A stretch of 64,000 bases of DNA from Actinomyces oris (GTDB lineage: Bacteria > Actinomycetota > Actinomycetes > Actinomycetales > Actinomycetaceae), in the NCBI RefSeq assembly GCF_001937445.1, contig NZ_MSKS01000017.1, positions 1-64,000 on the forward strand, written 5' to 3'. This document shows, in pieces, positions 26,852 to 35,870 of the stretch; the stretch's first letter is position 1, and the number at the start of each line of letters is the position of its first letter. The translations under genes were made by a program, and so were the position numbers. Below the pieces are notes generated by a model. That model had not been told where the DNA came from and ran no database searches. It worked only from the letters and a program-made list of their open reading frames with translations.

Positions 26852-28378
26852 ATGACCCACGGTCGAATCGGGCGACGAGAGAACGTCGCCCTGTTCACTG
26901 CGGCCCTGCTTGCCGCGATCGGCGGACTCATCTACGAGCTCATCCTGGGCACGGCCGCCTCCTACCTCTTGGGCGACTCCGTCCTCAGTTTCAGCCTGGC
27001 CACCGGCATCACCCTGTTCGGCATGGGCATCGGCTCGCTGCTGGTCAACCGCTTCCACACCGCACCGGCGGTCGTCTTCGGTGTCAGCGAGGTGCTGCTG
27101 GGCCTCATCGGCGGCAACTCCGTCCTCCTGCTGTACCTGGCCTTCGGGCGCACCCGACTGCACTGGGTCGTCTTCGGCGGCATCAGCCTGACCATCGGCA
27201 TCCTCATCGGCCTGGAGATCCCGCTGCTGGTGCGGACCTTCGCCGCCTTTGGGCGCCGCTCGACCAGTGAGCTGCTCGGCAAGGTCATGGCCATCGACTA
27301 CTTCGGGTCACTGGTGGCCTCCCTGGTCTTCCCCCTGGTGCTCCTCCCACAGCTCGGGCTCATGCGCGGGGCCTATCTGGTCGGGGCTTTCAACGTGCTG
27401 GTCGCACTGCTCGTCCTGCTCCAGGTGCGCACACCTCGCAAGATCCTGTGGGCGGCCACTGCTGCCGTCGTGGCACTTGTCGGCATGTTTGCAGCCGCCA
27501 ACCGCATCGAGCGCAGCGTGGAGGCGCTGACCTACAACGACCCGATCGTCTACTACCAGCAGACCGCCTACCAGAAGGTCGTCCTCACCAAATACCAGGA
27601 CGACCTGCGTCTGTACCTCAACGGCCAGCTCCAGTTCTCCAGCCTGGACGAGGCCAGGTACCACGAGACCCTGTCCGCCAGTGCCATGACCTCGGTGAAG
27701 GATCCCGCCCATGTCCTCGTCCTCGGCGGCGGCGACGGCCTGCTGGCCCGGGAGATCCTGCGCTACCCCAGCGTCACGGACATCACCATCGTGGACATCG
27801 ACCCCGACGTCACCGAGCTGGCGCGGAGCAACCGCCTGCTCAAGGACCTCAACCACGCCTCCCTGTCCGACCCCAGGGTCAAGGTCGTCAACGACGACGC
27901 CTTCACCTACGTCCAGGACTCCAAGGCGACCTACGACGTCGTTCTCATTGACCTGGTCGACCCCTCCAACGAGAAGCTCGCCAAGCTCTACTCCACCGAG
28001 TTCTACCGGAACATCGAGGCGCGCCTGGCACCCGAGGGCGTCATGGTCACCCAGGCCACCTCCACCTTCTTCTCACCCCATGCCTTCTCCACAGTGGCCA
28101 GCACCGTTGCAGCCGCTCAGCCGGATCGACAGATCCTGCCCTTCTCCACCAACATCCCCTCCTTCGGGGAGTGGGGCTTCATTCTGTCCACCAAGACGCC
28201 GCAGAACCTCATCAGCCAGCCGTTGCCCAAAGGCCTGACCTACCAGGACCGGCAGACCCTGGAGTTCATCATGCGAACCAAACCGGCCCGTACCGAGGCC
28301 ATGGAGCCCTCCACCCTCCTGCATCCGCGGATCGTCGAGGTCTACAACCAAGACATGCGGCAGTGGCGCTACTACTGA
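26852..28378 (+). CDS. Membrane-fused polyamine aminopropyltransferase (SpeE-like)
   Basis: A 508-residue fusion protein. About the first 210 residues contain six to seven transmembrane helices (starting ALFTAALLAAIGGLIYELILG); the C-terminal part is a spermidine-synthase Rossmann domain with YQKVVLTKYQDDLRLYLNGQ, the dcAdoMet site LVLGGGDGLLAREIL, TIVDIDPDVTELAR and the catalytic-region aspartates in VLIDLVDPSNEKL. It would transfer an aminopropyl group from decarboxylated AdoMet, probably made by the SpeD-like gene upstream, to an amine acceptor at the membrane. The acceptor is not evident: such fused forms need not make spermidine. It ends the operon, converging with the flavodoxin gene. 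Confidence 0.9.
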   Translation: MTHGRIGRRENVALFTAALLAAIGGLIYELILGTAASYLLGDSVLSFSLATGITLFGMGIGSLLVNRFHTAPAVVFGVSEVLLGLIGGNSVLLLYLAFGRTRLHWVVFGGISLTIGILIGLEIPLLVRTFAAFGRRSTSELLGKVMAIDYFGSLVASLVFPLVLLPQLGLMRGAYLVGAFNVLVALLVLLQVRTPRKILWAATAAVVALVGMFAAANRIERSVEALTYNDPIVYYQQTAYQKVVLTKYQDDLRLYLNGQLQFSSLDEARYHETLSASAMTSVKDPAHVLVLGGGDGLLAREILRYPSVTDITIVDIDPDVTELARSNRLLKDLNHASLSDPRVKVVNDDAFTYVQDSKATYDVVLIDLVDPSNEKLAKLYSTEFYRNIEARLAPEGVMVTQATSTFFSPHAFSTVASTVAAAQPDRQILPFSTNIPSFGEWGFILSTKTPQNLISQPLPKGLTYQDRQTLEFIMRTKPARTEAMEPSTLLHPRIVEVYNQDMRQWRYY

Positions 28379-28424
28379 ACCATTCAGGTATTCGTCCGTG
28401 CAGGTGTCGCGGAGAGCCCCGCCG

Positions 28425-28937
28425 CTATCTGCTGCCCAGCGAGACCGCGAGCTCGCGTCCCCAACTGCGGGCGTCGCTCTCCTGGCCGGCGGCCAGCGGA
28501 CCCTTGTTCGCCGCGACCACGAAGTTCCTGACCGACGCCGTGCGCCGCCCCTGTTGACGCTGCAACGCCTTGGCGATCGCCTTGGCCGCTGAACCGCTGA
28601 GCCAGCTCTTGGAGATGACCGTGTCGAAGGCAACGACATCGGTGGAGACCGGGACCGTGGCAGTCCTCAGCCACTCGCCGACCCCCGGGGAGACCTTGCC
28701 CGGCTCCGCCTGCGCACGTGCCTTGGCCCGCGTGGCCGCGGTCGGCAGGCCCCAGTTGTGAGTGGGAGCTCCCAGGACGAGCAGATCCAGGTCTGCCAGC
28801 AGGGCGCCCGGAGCCCCATCGACGTCAACGACCTGGGCCTCGGCGCCGCCCTCAATCAGTCCGGCGGCAACGGCCTCGGCGACGGCCCGGGTATTGCCGA
28901 AGCAGGACTCGACAATGATGAGCACCCTCCCGGTCAT
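28425..28937 (-). CDS. Flavodoxin-like protein
   Basis: A 170-residue flavodoxin-fold protein. The FMN phosphate loop is VESCFGNTRAVAEAVAAGL at the N terminus; LDLLVLGAPTHNWGLPT is the second FMN segment with an aromatic residue near the isoalloxazine ring; the third is VVAFDTVISKSWLSGSAAKAIAK. Flavodoxins move electrons or act as quinone or FMN oxidoreductases; partner unknown. The ATG at 28937 has an AGGAGG site, so I drop the longer frame up to 29027. It stands alone, convergent to the SpeE-like gene. Confidence 0.85.
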   Translation of the reverse strand: MTGRVLIIVESCFGNTRAVAEAVAAGLIEGGAEAQVVDVDGAPGALLADLDLLVLGAPTHNWGLPTAATRAKARAQAEPGKVSPGVGEWLRTATVPVSTDVVAFDTVISKSWLSGSAAKAIAKALQRQQGRRTASVRNFVVAANKGPLAAGQESDARSWGRELAVSLGSR

Positions 28938-29129
28938 GGTGTCCTCCTGAAGTCTCGTACCGGCGATGTCGCTGGTGACGGGGGTGTCATGAGCCCAGTG
29001 TCGGGTGTGACGCCACGTCACACGCAAACGGGGCTCGCCGCGCAGAAGGCGGCGGGCCCCATCAGGCCGAGAGGATCGGCGGGGAGGCAGGACGAGCCAG
29101 GGCGACGAGCGGCGTCGCCGCGGCTCGTC

Positions 29130-30038
29130 TCAGAGCTGGGAGGCGTCAACGGCGAAGGTGTTGCAGGCCTGCATCGAACCGGAGTTCATTCCTGTGGTGA
29201 ACCAGCGCACGCGCTGCTCGGAGGAGCCGTGGGTCCACGTGTCGGAGTCGACGTGCCCCCTGGCCCGCTCCTGGATGTGGTCGTCGCCCACGGCCTCGGC
29301 CGCGCCCAGCGCACCCTTGATCTCCTCACTACTGGGGCGGTTGAGGAAGGGCTTGCCGGTGTCCGGGTCCGGGGTGGAGGAGGCGTGGTTGACCCAGATC
29401 CCCGCGTAGCAGTCCGCCTGGAGCTCCAGACGCACCGAGTCGGAGGTCGCACCGCTGCCCGAACGGTCGGCCTTGGCCATCTGCCCGGTCAGGTGCTGGA
29501 TATGGTGGCCGAACTCATGGGCCACGATGTACTCCTCCGCCAAGGGCGTGTCAGTGGCCCCCAGGGAGCGCTCCATCTCGGAGAAGAAGCTCATGTCCAG
29601 GTAGACCGTCCGGTCCCCTGAGCAGTAGAAGGGACCCACCGCCGAGGATGCGTTGCCGCAGGCCGAGGAGATCTGGGTGCCGTCCCACAGGACGAACTCG
29701 GGCTTGGCGTACTTGAGCCCCGCCTGGGCGGGCAGCTGCTCGGTCCACACCGCGTCAAGGGACTCGGCGGTGGCCACCATACGGCACTGGGTGTACTTGT
29801 TGGCGCTGTCCCCGCTGGTGCACACGGAGGTGTCGATCGATGAGGCCGTCGACGTCGTCGTCCCAGTCTGCTGCTGCGTCCCCAGCATGGAGGTCAGGTC
29901 CACTCCCGTGAGCTGGGAGATGAGGACGACGGCGATGACGGTCAGGATCGATCCGCCGCCGATCATGGCGCCCCGGCCTGCGCCGGAACGGGTCTGGACC
30001 CGGTTGGGGTCGAGCTGGATATCGCGGTTGAAGGACAC
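29130..30038 (-). CDS. Putative neutral zinc metallopeptidase (YpfJ family)
   Basis: A 302-residue membrane-anchored protein. Residues 1-22 are cytoplasmic, followed by one helix (MIGGGSILTVIAVVLISQL, about 24-42) and a Ser/Thr-rich linker; the catalytic domain has the zinc motif AHEFGHHIQHLTG and a third ligand in RLELQADCYAGIW. The N-terminal VSFNRDIQLDPNRVQ and the C-terminal HGSSEQRVRWFTTG are family features. GTG start chosen because AGAGGTGG lies just upstream. Such proteins are common in actinobacteria, and substrates are unknown. About 150 bp separates it from the divergent pyrD. Confidence 0.9.
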   Translation of the reverse strand: MSFNRDIQLDPNRVQTRSGAGRGAMIGGGSILTVIAVVLISQLTGVDLTSMLGTQQQTGTTTSTASSIDTSVCTSGDSANKYTQCRMVATAESLDAVWTEQLPAQAGLKYAKPEFVLWDGTQISSACGNASSAVGPFYCSGDRTVYLDMSFFSEMERSLGATDTPLAEEYIVAHEFGHHIQHLTGQMAKADRSGSGATSDSVRLELQADCYAGIWVNHASSTPDPDTGKPFLNRPSSEEIKGALGAAEAVGDDHIQERARGHVDSDTWTHGSSEQRVRWFTTGMNSGSMQACNTFAVDASQL

Positions 30039-30176
30039 TAGCCACCTCTGAGAACACGCCTGCAATGAGGCTTGGACGACGCCCACGCTACCGTGACACC
30101 GTCACCGGTGCGAAGCGGGAACACCGAGGAGAATAATGGCGGGAGCCTGCACGGGCCCTGGAAGACCCGGTCGGGG

Positions 30177-30189
30177 TAGCCTGATGCCG
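30177..30189 (+). promoter_or_regulatory. -10 hexamer TAGCCT for leaderless pyrD
   Basis: TAGCCT at 30177-30182 and six bases to the GTG at 30189; no ribosome site between. The same GGTAGCCTGA string occurs before the gene at 44754. Confidence 0.55.
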
Positions 30190-31244
30190 TGCTCTACGAC
30201 CTGCTGTACAAGACCGTGCTCACCCGTATCGACCCCGAGCTGATCCACGACGTGTGCCTGGACGCGATCGAGGTCACCGGCAAGGTTCCCCTCGTCAGAG
30301 ACGTGGTGCGCCAGATGTGGGGGCGCCGGCCGGTCTTCCCCGTTCCCTCGGCCAACCAGGGCGGTCCCTTCGCTCGTCCCGTGCCCGGCATCCTGGGACT
30401 CGCAGCGGGGATGGACAAGGAGGGGCAGGCCGTTGAGGGCCTGGACATGCTCGGCTTCGGCTTCATCGAGGTCGGCACGTTCACCGCCCGCCCCCAGGGC
30501 GGCAACGACAAGCCCCGCATGTGGCGCTACCCGCAGATGCGCGCCGTACGCAACCGCATGGGCTTCAACAACTCCGGGGCGGATGAGGCCGCCAAGCGCC
30601 TGCGGGCCCTGCGCCGCACCCCGCGAGGACGCTCCATCGTCGTCGGTGCGAACATCGGCAAGACCAAGGTAACCCCGCTTAACGAGGCGGTGGACGACTA
30701 CCGCTACTCGGCCGCAGCAGTGGCCCGGTGGGTCGACTACCTCGTCGTCAACGTCTCCAGCCCCAACACCCCCGGGCTGCGCAGCCTGCAGAGCGTTGAG
30801 ATGCTGCGCCCGATCCTCGAGGCGGTGCGCGAGGCCGCCGACCGCGCCGCCAGGCGGCACGTCCCGCTCCTGGTCAAGATCGCCCCCGACCTGGCTGACG
30901 AGGACATCGACGCCGTTGCGCAGCTGGTCCTGGACATGGGGCTCGACGGGGTGGTGGCCACCAACACGACCATCGACCACGACCTGAGGGAGGGTGGCCT
31001 GTCCGGCGCGCCTCTTCTTCCCCGCGCTCTGGAGGTCGTGCGCCGTCTGCGCCGCGGGCTGGGGCAGGAGCCCACGATCATCGGTGTCGGCGGCATCTCC
31101 TCCGTCATGGACGCCGAGCTCATGCTCGACGCAGGAGCGGACCTGCTTCAGGCCTACACGGCCTTCATCTACAACGGTCCCGCCTGGCCGGGGCGCATCA
31201 ACCGGGCCCTGGCCACCGGCTCCGCCGCTCGAACGACTGCCTGA
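30189..31244 (+). CDS. pyrD: Dihydroorotate dehydrogenase, quinone-type
   Basis: A 351-residue class 2 enzyme that oxidises dihydroorotate to orotate in pyrimidine synthesis and passes electrons to the quinone pool. The N-terminal amphipathic helices (YDLLYKTVLTRIDPELIHDVCLDA) are the membrane-associated domain of class 2. FMN-site segments are ILGLAAGMDKEG, FGFIEVGTFTARPQGGN, NRMGFNNSG, and LVVNVSSPNTPGLRSLQ with the catalytic serine; VATNTTI and GVGGISSVMDAELMLDAGADL complete the barrel. GTG start under a leaderless promoter. pyrG lies 16 kb away, so the pyrimidine genes are not clustered. Confidence 0.95.
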   Translation: MLYDLLYKTVLTRIDPELIHDVCLDAIEVTGKVPLVRDVVRQMWGRRPVFPVPSANQGGPFARPVPGILGLAAGMDKEGQAVEGLDMLGFGFIEVGTFTARPQGGNDKPRMWRYPQMRAVRNRMGFNNSGADEAAKRLRALRRTPRGRSIVVGANIGKTKVTPLNEAVDDYRYSAAAVARWVDYLVVNVSSPNTPGLRSLQSVEMLRPILEAVREAADRAARRHVPLLVKIAPDLADEDIDAVAQLVLDMGLDGVVATNTTIDHDLREGGLSGAPLLPRALEVVRRLRRGLGQEPTIIGVGGISSVMDAELMLDAGADLLQAYTAFIYNGPAWPGRINRALATGSAARTTA

Positions 31245-31288
31245 CTCCCCACGGAGTCCGGGGCCGTCCCAAAGCGGACCGGAACGGA

Positions 31289-31897
31289 TCAGGAGGGGTA
31301 CTGGCCCCGCTTGACCAGGGCGGCGGGACGGCGCCAGCGCCGCAGCATGAAGCAGCGCGACATGACGTAGAAGACGATCATCCCCTCGTCCTTGACCCGC
31401 TCCTGGCCGAACTTCGCGGTCAGGCGGCGGCGCAGGCGCGCCCAGCACCAGACGGCGTCGGCGATCGCCGCCAGCAGGTAGCCGTTCATCGCCAGTATTG
31501 TGTAGAAGCTGATAAGCGGGTACTGGGGCAGGAGGCGGGTGAACGTGAAGGATATGACGATCAGGATGAAGACGAGGGGCATGAAGTACTCGCCCAGACA
31601 GAAGCGCGCGTCGACGTAGTCGCGGATGTAGCGCTTGACCGGCCCCTTCTCCCGGGACGGGAGGTACTTCTCCTCACCGGTGACCATGGCCTTGTTCTGG
31701 CGCTTCCAGGCGGCTTCGCGGGCCGCTCGCGCCTCCCGCTTGGCGGCCGCACGGTCCTTGGGGACCACCGGGTGCAGGTTCTTGGCCTGCTGGTCCTTGC
31801 GCCGGGGCGTGGGGCGTCCCTTGCCGCCGGGCTTGGGGGAGGGCTCGACCACGGGCTCCGGCTCAGGGGTCTGGCTGCGCTTCTTGAACAGGCTCAC
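31289..31897 (-). CDS. DUF3043 membrane protein
   Basis: A 202-residue protein. The first 90 residues are Lys/Arg/Pro-rich with the family block PRRKDQQAKNLHPVVPKDRAAAKREARA; two helices follow (FMPLVFILIVISFTFTRLL, about 104-122; FYTILAMNGYLLAAIADAVW, about 131-150), and then a basic tail. DUF3043 is restricted to actinobacteria; its function is unknown. The GTG start has no ribosome site but a TAGTCT hexamer at 31905-31910 on this strand, seven bases upstream. Its promoter and that of the M20 gene lie back to back in 41 bp. Confidence 0.88.
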   Translation of the reverse strand: MSLFKKRSQTPEPEPVVEPSPKPGGKGRPTPRRKDQQAKNLHPVVPKDRAAAKREARAAREAAWKRQNKAMVTGEEKYLPSREKGPVKRYIRDYVDARFCLGEYFMPLVFILIVISFTFTRLLPQYPLISFYTILAMNGYLLAAIADAVWCWARLRRRLTAKFGQERVKDEGMIVFYVMSRCFMLRRWRRPAALVKRGQYPS

Positions 31898-31925
31898 GGT
31901 GCCAAGACTAGCGGCAGCGGCGCGA

Positions 31926-31939
31926 TACCCTGAAAACCA
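31926..31939 (+). promoter_or_regulatory. -10 hexamer TACCCT for the leaderless M20 peptidase
   Basis: TACCCT at 31926-31931, seven bases before the ATG at 31939. The opposite-strand TAGTCT at 31905-31910 serves DUF3043; the two hexamers are only 15 bp apart. Confidence 0.5.
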
Positions 31940-33327
31940 TGATCACCGTTGATGCCGTGCGCACCGCCGTGCACACCTCCATGCCCGCCATCGTCTCCGA
32001 CCTGACGGACCTGGTCGCGATCCCCTCGGTCTCGTCCTCCAGCCACGACCAGTCCCAGGTCCGGCGCTCCGCCGAGGCGGTGGCCGCGCTCCTGCGCGAC
32101 AGCGGTCTGGATGCCGAGATCCTCTCGGTGCCCGCCCCTGACGGGACCCCCGGCCGGCCCGCCGTCCTGGCCCACAAGGCCGGCCCGGACGGCAGCCCGC
32201 ACGTCCTGCTCTACTCCCACCACGACGTCCAGCCCGTCGGCGACCCGACCGGCTGGGGCCAGGCCGACCCCTTCACCGCCGAGCGGCACGGGGAGCGGAT
32301 GTTCGGACGCGGAACCGCTGACGACAAGGCCGGCGTCATCACCCACGCCCACGCCCTGCGCATCCTGGCCTCTCTGGCCGACGGCGAGCTGCCCTGCTCC
32401 GTGACGGTCTTCATCGAGGGTGAGGAGGAGGTGGGCAGCCCCTCCTTCGAGAACTTCCTGACCACCCACTGCGACCGGCTGGCCTCCGACGTCATCGTCG
32501 TGGCCGACTCCTCCAACTGGGAGGTCGGCACCCCGTCCCTGACCACCACGCTGCGCGGCGTCGTCCAGGTCGACGTCCGCCTCGACATGCTCGACCACGC
32601 GCTTCACTCCGGTCAGTACGGCGGCCCCGTGCTGGACGCCGCCACCGCCATGTGTCGTCTGATCGCCTCCTGCCACGACGAGGCCGGTGACGTCGCCGTG
32701 GCCGGGCTGGTCAGCCGGTCCCAGGCCGACGCCGACTTCCCCGACTACCCGGAGGCCGACTTCCGCGCCGACGCCGGAGTCCTTGACGGTGTTGAGCTCT
32801 CCGGCACCGGTGACCTCACCGCCCGGCTGTGGACCAAGCCCTCCCTGACGCTCATCGGCATGGACGTCACGCCCCTGGACCTGGCCGGCAACGTCCTGAC
32901 GCCGTCGTGCACGGCCCGGCTCTCGCTGCGCATCGCACCCGGGCAGGACCCGGCCGCGGCCCAGGAGGCCCTGGTCACCCACCTGGAGAAGCACGTGCCC
33001 TTCCGGGGCCGTCTGACCGTCACCGGCCGTGAGGCCGGGCCCGCCTTCGACGGCTCCGAGGTCACCCCCGCCTCCGAGGCCGCCCACTGGGCCCTGTCCA
33101 CGGCCTGGGACACCGAGGCCGTCAACATCGGACAGGGCGGCTCCATCCCCTTCATCGCCACCCTCAAGGAGACCTTCCCCGACGCCCAGGTGCTCGTCAC
33201 CGGGATCGAGGACCCCGACACCCGGGCCCACAGCGAGAACGAGTCCATGCACCTGGGCGAGCTCGAGCACATCGTGGTCGCCGAGGCCCTCCTCCTGGCC
33301 CGCCTGGGCGGCGCCATCGACTCATGA
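31939..33327 (+). CDS. M20-family dipeptidase
   Basis: A 462-residue zinc-dependent peptidase. Metal-ligand motifs: LLYSHHDVQPVG (His and catalytic Asp), GRGTADDKAGVITHAHAL (bridging Asp), FIEGEEEVGSPSFENFL (catalytic Glu and ligand), and the final His in the NESMHLGELEHI segment. This places it in the ArgE/DapE/CNDP group of exopeptidases, probably acting on dipeptides in the cytoplasm. It starts as a leaderless ATG and is followed 41 bp later by the glycerate kinase-like gene; no functional link is evident. Length is normal for the subgroup (450-480). Confidence 0.92.
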   Translation: MITVDAVRTAVHTSMPAIVSDLTDLVAIPSVSSSSHDQSQVRRSAEAVAALLRDSGLDAEILSVPAPDGTPGRPAVLAHKAGPDGSPHVLLYSHHDVQPVGDPTGWGQADPFTAERHGERMFGRGTADDKAGVITHAHALRILASLADGELPCSVTVFIEGEEEVGSPSFENFLTTHCDRLASDVIVVADSSNWEVGTPSLTTTLRGVVQVDVRLDMLDHALHSGQYGGPVLDAATAMCRLIASCHDEAGDVAVAGLVSRSQADADFPDYPEADFRADAGVLDGVELSGTGDLTARLWTKPSLTLIGMDVTPLDLAGNVLTPSCTARLSLRIAPGQDPAAAQEALVTHLEKHVPFRGRLTVTGREAGPAFDGSEVTPASEAAHWALSTAWDTEAVNIGQGGSIPFIATLKETFPDAQVLVTGIEDPDTRAHSENESMHLGELEHIVVAEALLLARLGGAIDS

Positions 33328-33367
33328 CGACCAGTGCTCGCCGAGCCCGCCACCGGAGACCGAGCAC

Positions 33368-34618
33368 ATGAAGGTTCTTCTCGCCCCTGGTGGGCTGTGG
33401 CCCGAGCCCGCTGGAGTGCCTCTGGCGGGCTCGGGACCAGGTCTCGCCCCGGGCCACGTCGCCTCCTGCCTGGCGCGTGGCTGGCGGGAGGCGCGCCCCC
33501 ACGACTCCCTGACCCTGCTGCCCATGGCGGACGGCGGACCAGGCTCGGCCCAGGTGATCGCCCCTGAGCAGGTCGCCTCCCGGGAGGTCATTCAGGGGCG
33601 GGGACCGCTCGGACAGGTCAGAGAGGTCGACCTGGTGCGTCTGCTTCCCAAGCCGACACCATTCGGCAACCGGCGCCGCGGCGAGGCAAGCACCTGGTTC
33701 CTGGACGCCGCTCGGCTCCTGGCGCTTCCGGCCGATCCCGATGAGGCGGCCCAGGAGGCGCTGGAGGGGAACACCTCCGGCCTGGGAGGAGTCATCGGAG
33801 CCGCCCTGAGCCGTACCGGGCCCTTGGACACACTCCTGGTGGGGTTGTCGCGCTCCGCCGTTCACGACGGGGGCCTGGGAGTCATGGACGCGCTCGGGGG
33901 CCTGCGAGTGGCCAAGGACCTGCTGTCGCGCCGCAGCCTCGGACTCGTTCTGGCTGACGACATCGCTCTGGGAGGCATGAACGGCGCCGGGGCGGCCCTG
34001 ACGAGCATCACCTCCATCAGCCCTGAGCTGGCACAGGAGCTGGACCGCCGCGCCTGCTCCCGCGCGATGGAAGTCGTCAGCGCGGCCCAGGGCCTCGATC
34101 CCGGTGCCGTCGGCCCACGCAGATCCCTGCCTGTCGTCTCCGTGCTCGACGACGTCGGGCCCTCCGCCTCCGAGCACGCGTCGAACTCCGCCGGGAACGC
34201 TCGCCTGAGCGCGTCTTTCTGGGGAACCGGGGCGGGCGGGGGCAGCGCCCTGGTGCTGCGGGCCCTGGGTGCGTGGGTGCGGCCCGGTGCGCGAGCCATG
34301 GCGGAGATCCTCGCTCTGAGCGATGCCGTTCGCGGTCAGGACCTGGTCGTCGCGGCCTGGGGAGAGCTCTACGACGTTCTGGCCGACGGCGTCGTGGGCG
34401 TCGTCGGCCAGCAGGCCGCCTCGCAGGCGCTGCCGTGCATCGTGGTGTGCGGGCGCTGCGCCGTCAGCCGCGGTGAGCTGGCCGCTGCCGGCGTCACCAC
34501 CGCCTACGGGCTGCAGGAGGCTCATGCCACCGAGCCCTGGGACGCGACTGACTCTCACCGGCTGGAGTCACGGCTGACGGACCTCGGCACCCGGCTGGCC
34601 CGCACGTGGTCGCGCTGA
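33368..34618 (+). CDS. Divergent glycerate kinase-family protein
   Basis: A 416-residue protein of the GlxK-type glycerate kinase fold. It keeps the N-terminal MKVLLAPGG, LLPMADGGPGS (usual form MADGGEGT), LVGLSRSAVHDGGLGVMDAL and SFWGTGAGGGSAL. At the place where active members have a GEGR[L/S]D catalytic loop this one reads VVAAWGELYDVLADGV, and the expected first-strand D-S-F-K loop is replaced by a Pro/Gly run. The fold is recognisable but kinase activity is doubtful. A GGAGA site precedes the ATG. It is convergent with the LacI gene. It may act on another acid or have lost catalysis. Confidence 0.75.
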   Translation: MKVLLAPGGLWPEPAGVPLAGSGPGLAPGHVASCLARGWREARPHDSLTLLPMADGGPGSAQVIAPEQVASREVIQGRGPLGQVREVDLVRLLPKPTPFGNRRRGEASTWFLDAARLLALPADPDEAAQEALEGNTSGLGGVIGAALSRTGPLDTLLVGLSRSAVHDGGLGVMDALGGLRVAKDLLSRRSLGLVLADDIALGGMNGAGAALTSITSISPELAQELDRRACSRAMEVVSAAQGLDPGAVGPRRSLPVVSVLDDVGPSASEHASNSAGNARLSASFWGTGAGGGSALVLRALGAWVRPGARAMAEILALSDAVRGQDLVVAAWGELYDVLADGVVGVVGQQAASQALPCIVVCGRCAVSRGELAAAGVTTAYGLQEAHATEPWDATDSHRLESRLTDLGTRLARTWSR

Positions 34619-34661
34619 CCGGACGCTTCGCGCCAGGGCGCCGCTGCGAGCGGCGGGCGGC

Positions 34662-35675
34662 TCAGTCGATGGGGGCCGCGGCGGTCGAGTCGCGCACGAT
34701 GAGGTCGGGGGCGAAGAGCATCTCGGTGTCGGCCGGCCGCTGCCCGCTGAGCTGTGCGAGGAGCGTGGAGACGGCCGCCCGGCAGATGGACTCCACGGGC
34801 TGGCGCACCGTGGTCAGCGGCGGGTCGGTCATGGGGATGAGCGGTGAGTCGTCGTAGCCGATGACGGAGACGTCGTGAGGCACTGACCTTCCCGTCTGGC
34901 GCACCCCGTGAACCACGCCCAGGGCCATGACGTCCGAGGAGCACACGATGCCGGTGCAACCCTGCTCCAGCAGGTGAAGGGCTGCGCTGACGCCGCCCTC
35001 GTAGGTGTAGAGCGTCTCCACGATCCGCAGCGGCTCCTCGGACAGGCCCTCGCTCATGGCGTCCTCGTAGCCGGAGCGCTTGCGCTGAGCCGGCACCATG
35101 CGCATCGGCCCCATGGCCAGACCGATGCGCTGGTGCCCCAGGGCGATGAGGTGATCGACTGCCATCCGGGTCGCCCGTCGGTCATCGGTGGCGAAGCCCG
35201 GGGCCTTGATGGTCGGCGCGTTGCCGTTGACCGTCACCAGCGGCACGCCGCGCTCACGTAGGCGCTGGTAGCGGGTGACGTCGCCGGTGGTGTCCGCGTG
35301 ACGGCCGGAGACGAAGATGATACCGGCGACACCGCGGTCCACGAGCATCTCGATGTACTCGTCCTCGCTGATACCGCCGGGGGTCTGGGTGCACAGCAGG
35401 GGAGTGTGCCCGGAGGGCGCCAGGAGCTGCTCGATCTGCTGGGCGAACAGCGGAAAGATCGGGTTGCTCAGCTCGGGCACGATCAGCCCCATGAGACCGC
35501 GGGAGGCCTGGTGCACCGACTCGGGACGCTCATAGCCCAGGATGTCGAGCGCAGCGAGCACCTGCCGGCGGGTCGAGTCCGCCACGTTGGACTTTCCATT
35601 GAGCACACGCGAGACAGTCGCTGTGGAGACACCCGCCTGGTCGGCGATGTTGGTGAGAGTGAGTCTCTGTGGCAT
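34662..35675 (-). CDS. LacI-family transcriptional regulator
   Basis: A 337-residue regulator. Residues 5-50 form the LacI helix-turn-helix and hinge (LTNIADQAGVSTATVSRVLNGK), and the rest is a periplasmic-binding-protein-like sensor domain (GLIVPELSNPIFPLFAQQIEQL, GYDDSPLIPMTDPPLTTVRQP). It is the last gene of the minus strand group behind the maltose-type transporter, 195 bp after the MalG-like gene, so it probably controls that transporter in answer to a sugar, as MalR does in related bacteria. No ribosome site of note. A candidate operator is in the MalE promoter at 39.85 kb. Confidence 0.9.
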   Translation of the reverse strand: MPQRLTLTNIADQAGVSTATVSRVLNGKSNVADSTRRQVLAALDILGYERPESVHQASRGLMGLIVPELSNPIFPLFAQQIEQLLAPSGHTPLLCTQTPGGISEDEYIEMLVDRGVAGIIFVSGRHADTTGDVTRYQRLRERGVPLVTVNGNAPTIKAPGFATDDRRATRMAVDHLIALGHQRIGLAMGPMRMVPAQRKRSGYEDAMSEGLSEEPLRIVETLYTYEGGVSAALHLLEQGCTGIVCSSDVMALGVVHGVRQTGRSVPHDVSVIGYDDSPLIPMTDPPLTTVRQPVESICRAAVSTLLAQLSGQRPADTEMLFAPDLIVRDSTAAAPID

Positions 35676-35870
35676 GAGTGAATCCTACGAAGAACGGTCA
35701 GGATGGAGGGGCTGATTCGCGTGCACCGACACTGGATCGTCGTGTCCCTCCACTGACCATCATCGCAGGTCATGTGCCGTTCGTGGGAATCCGTGACGGC
35801 CATGTGGCGCTGACAGTCCCTGATCTTCGGCCGACGGGGGTGGGGGACGTGCGAAGGTCCCCGACCATGA

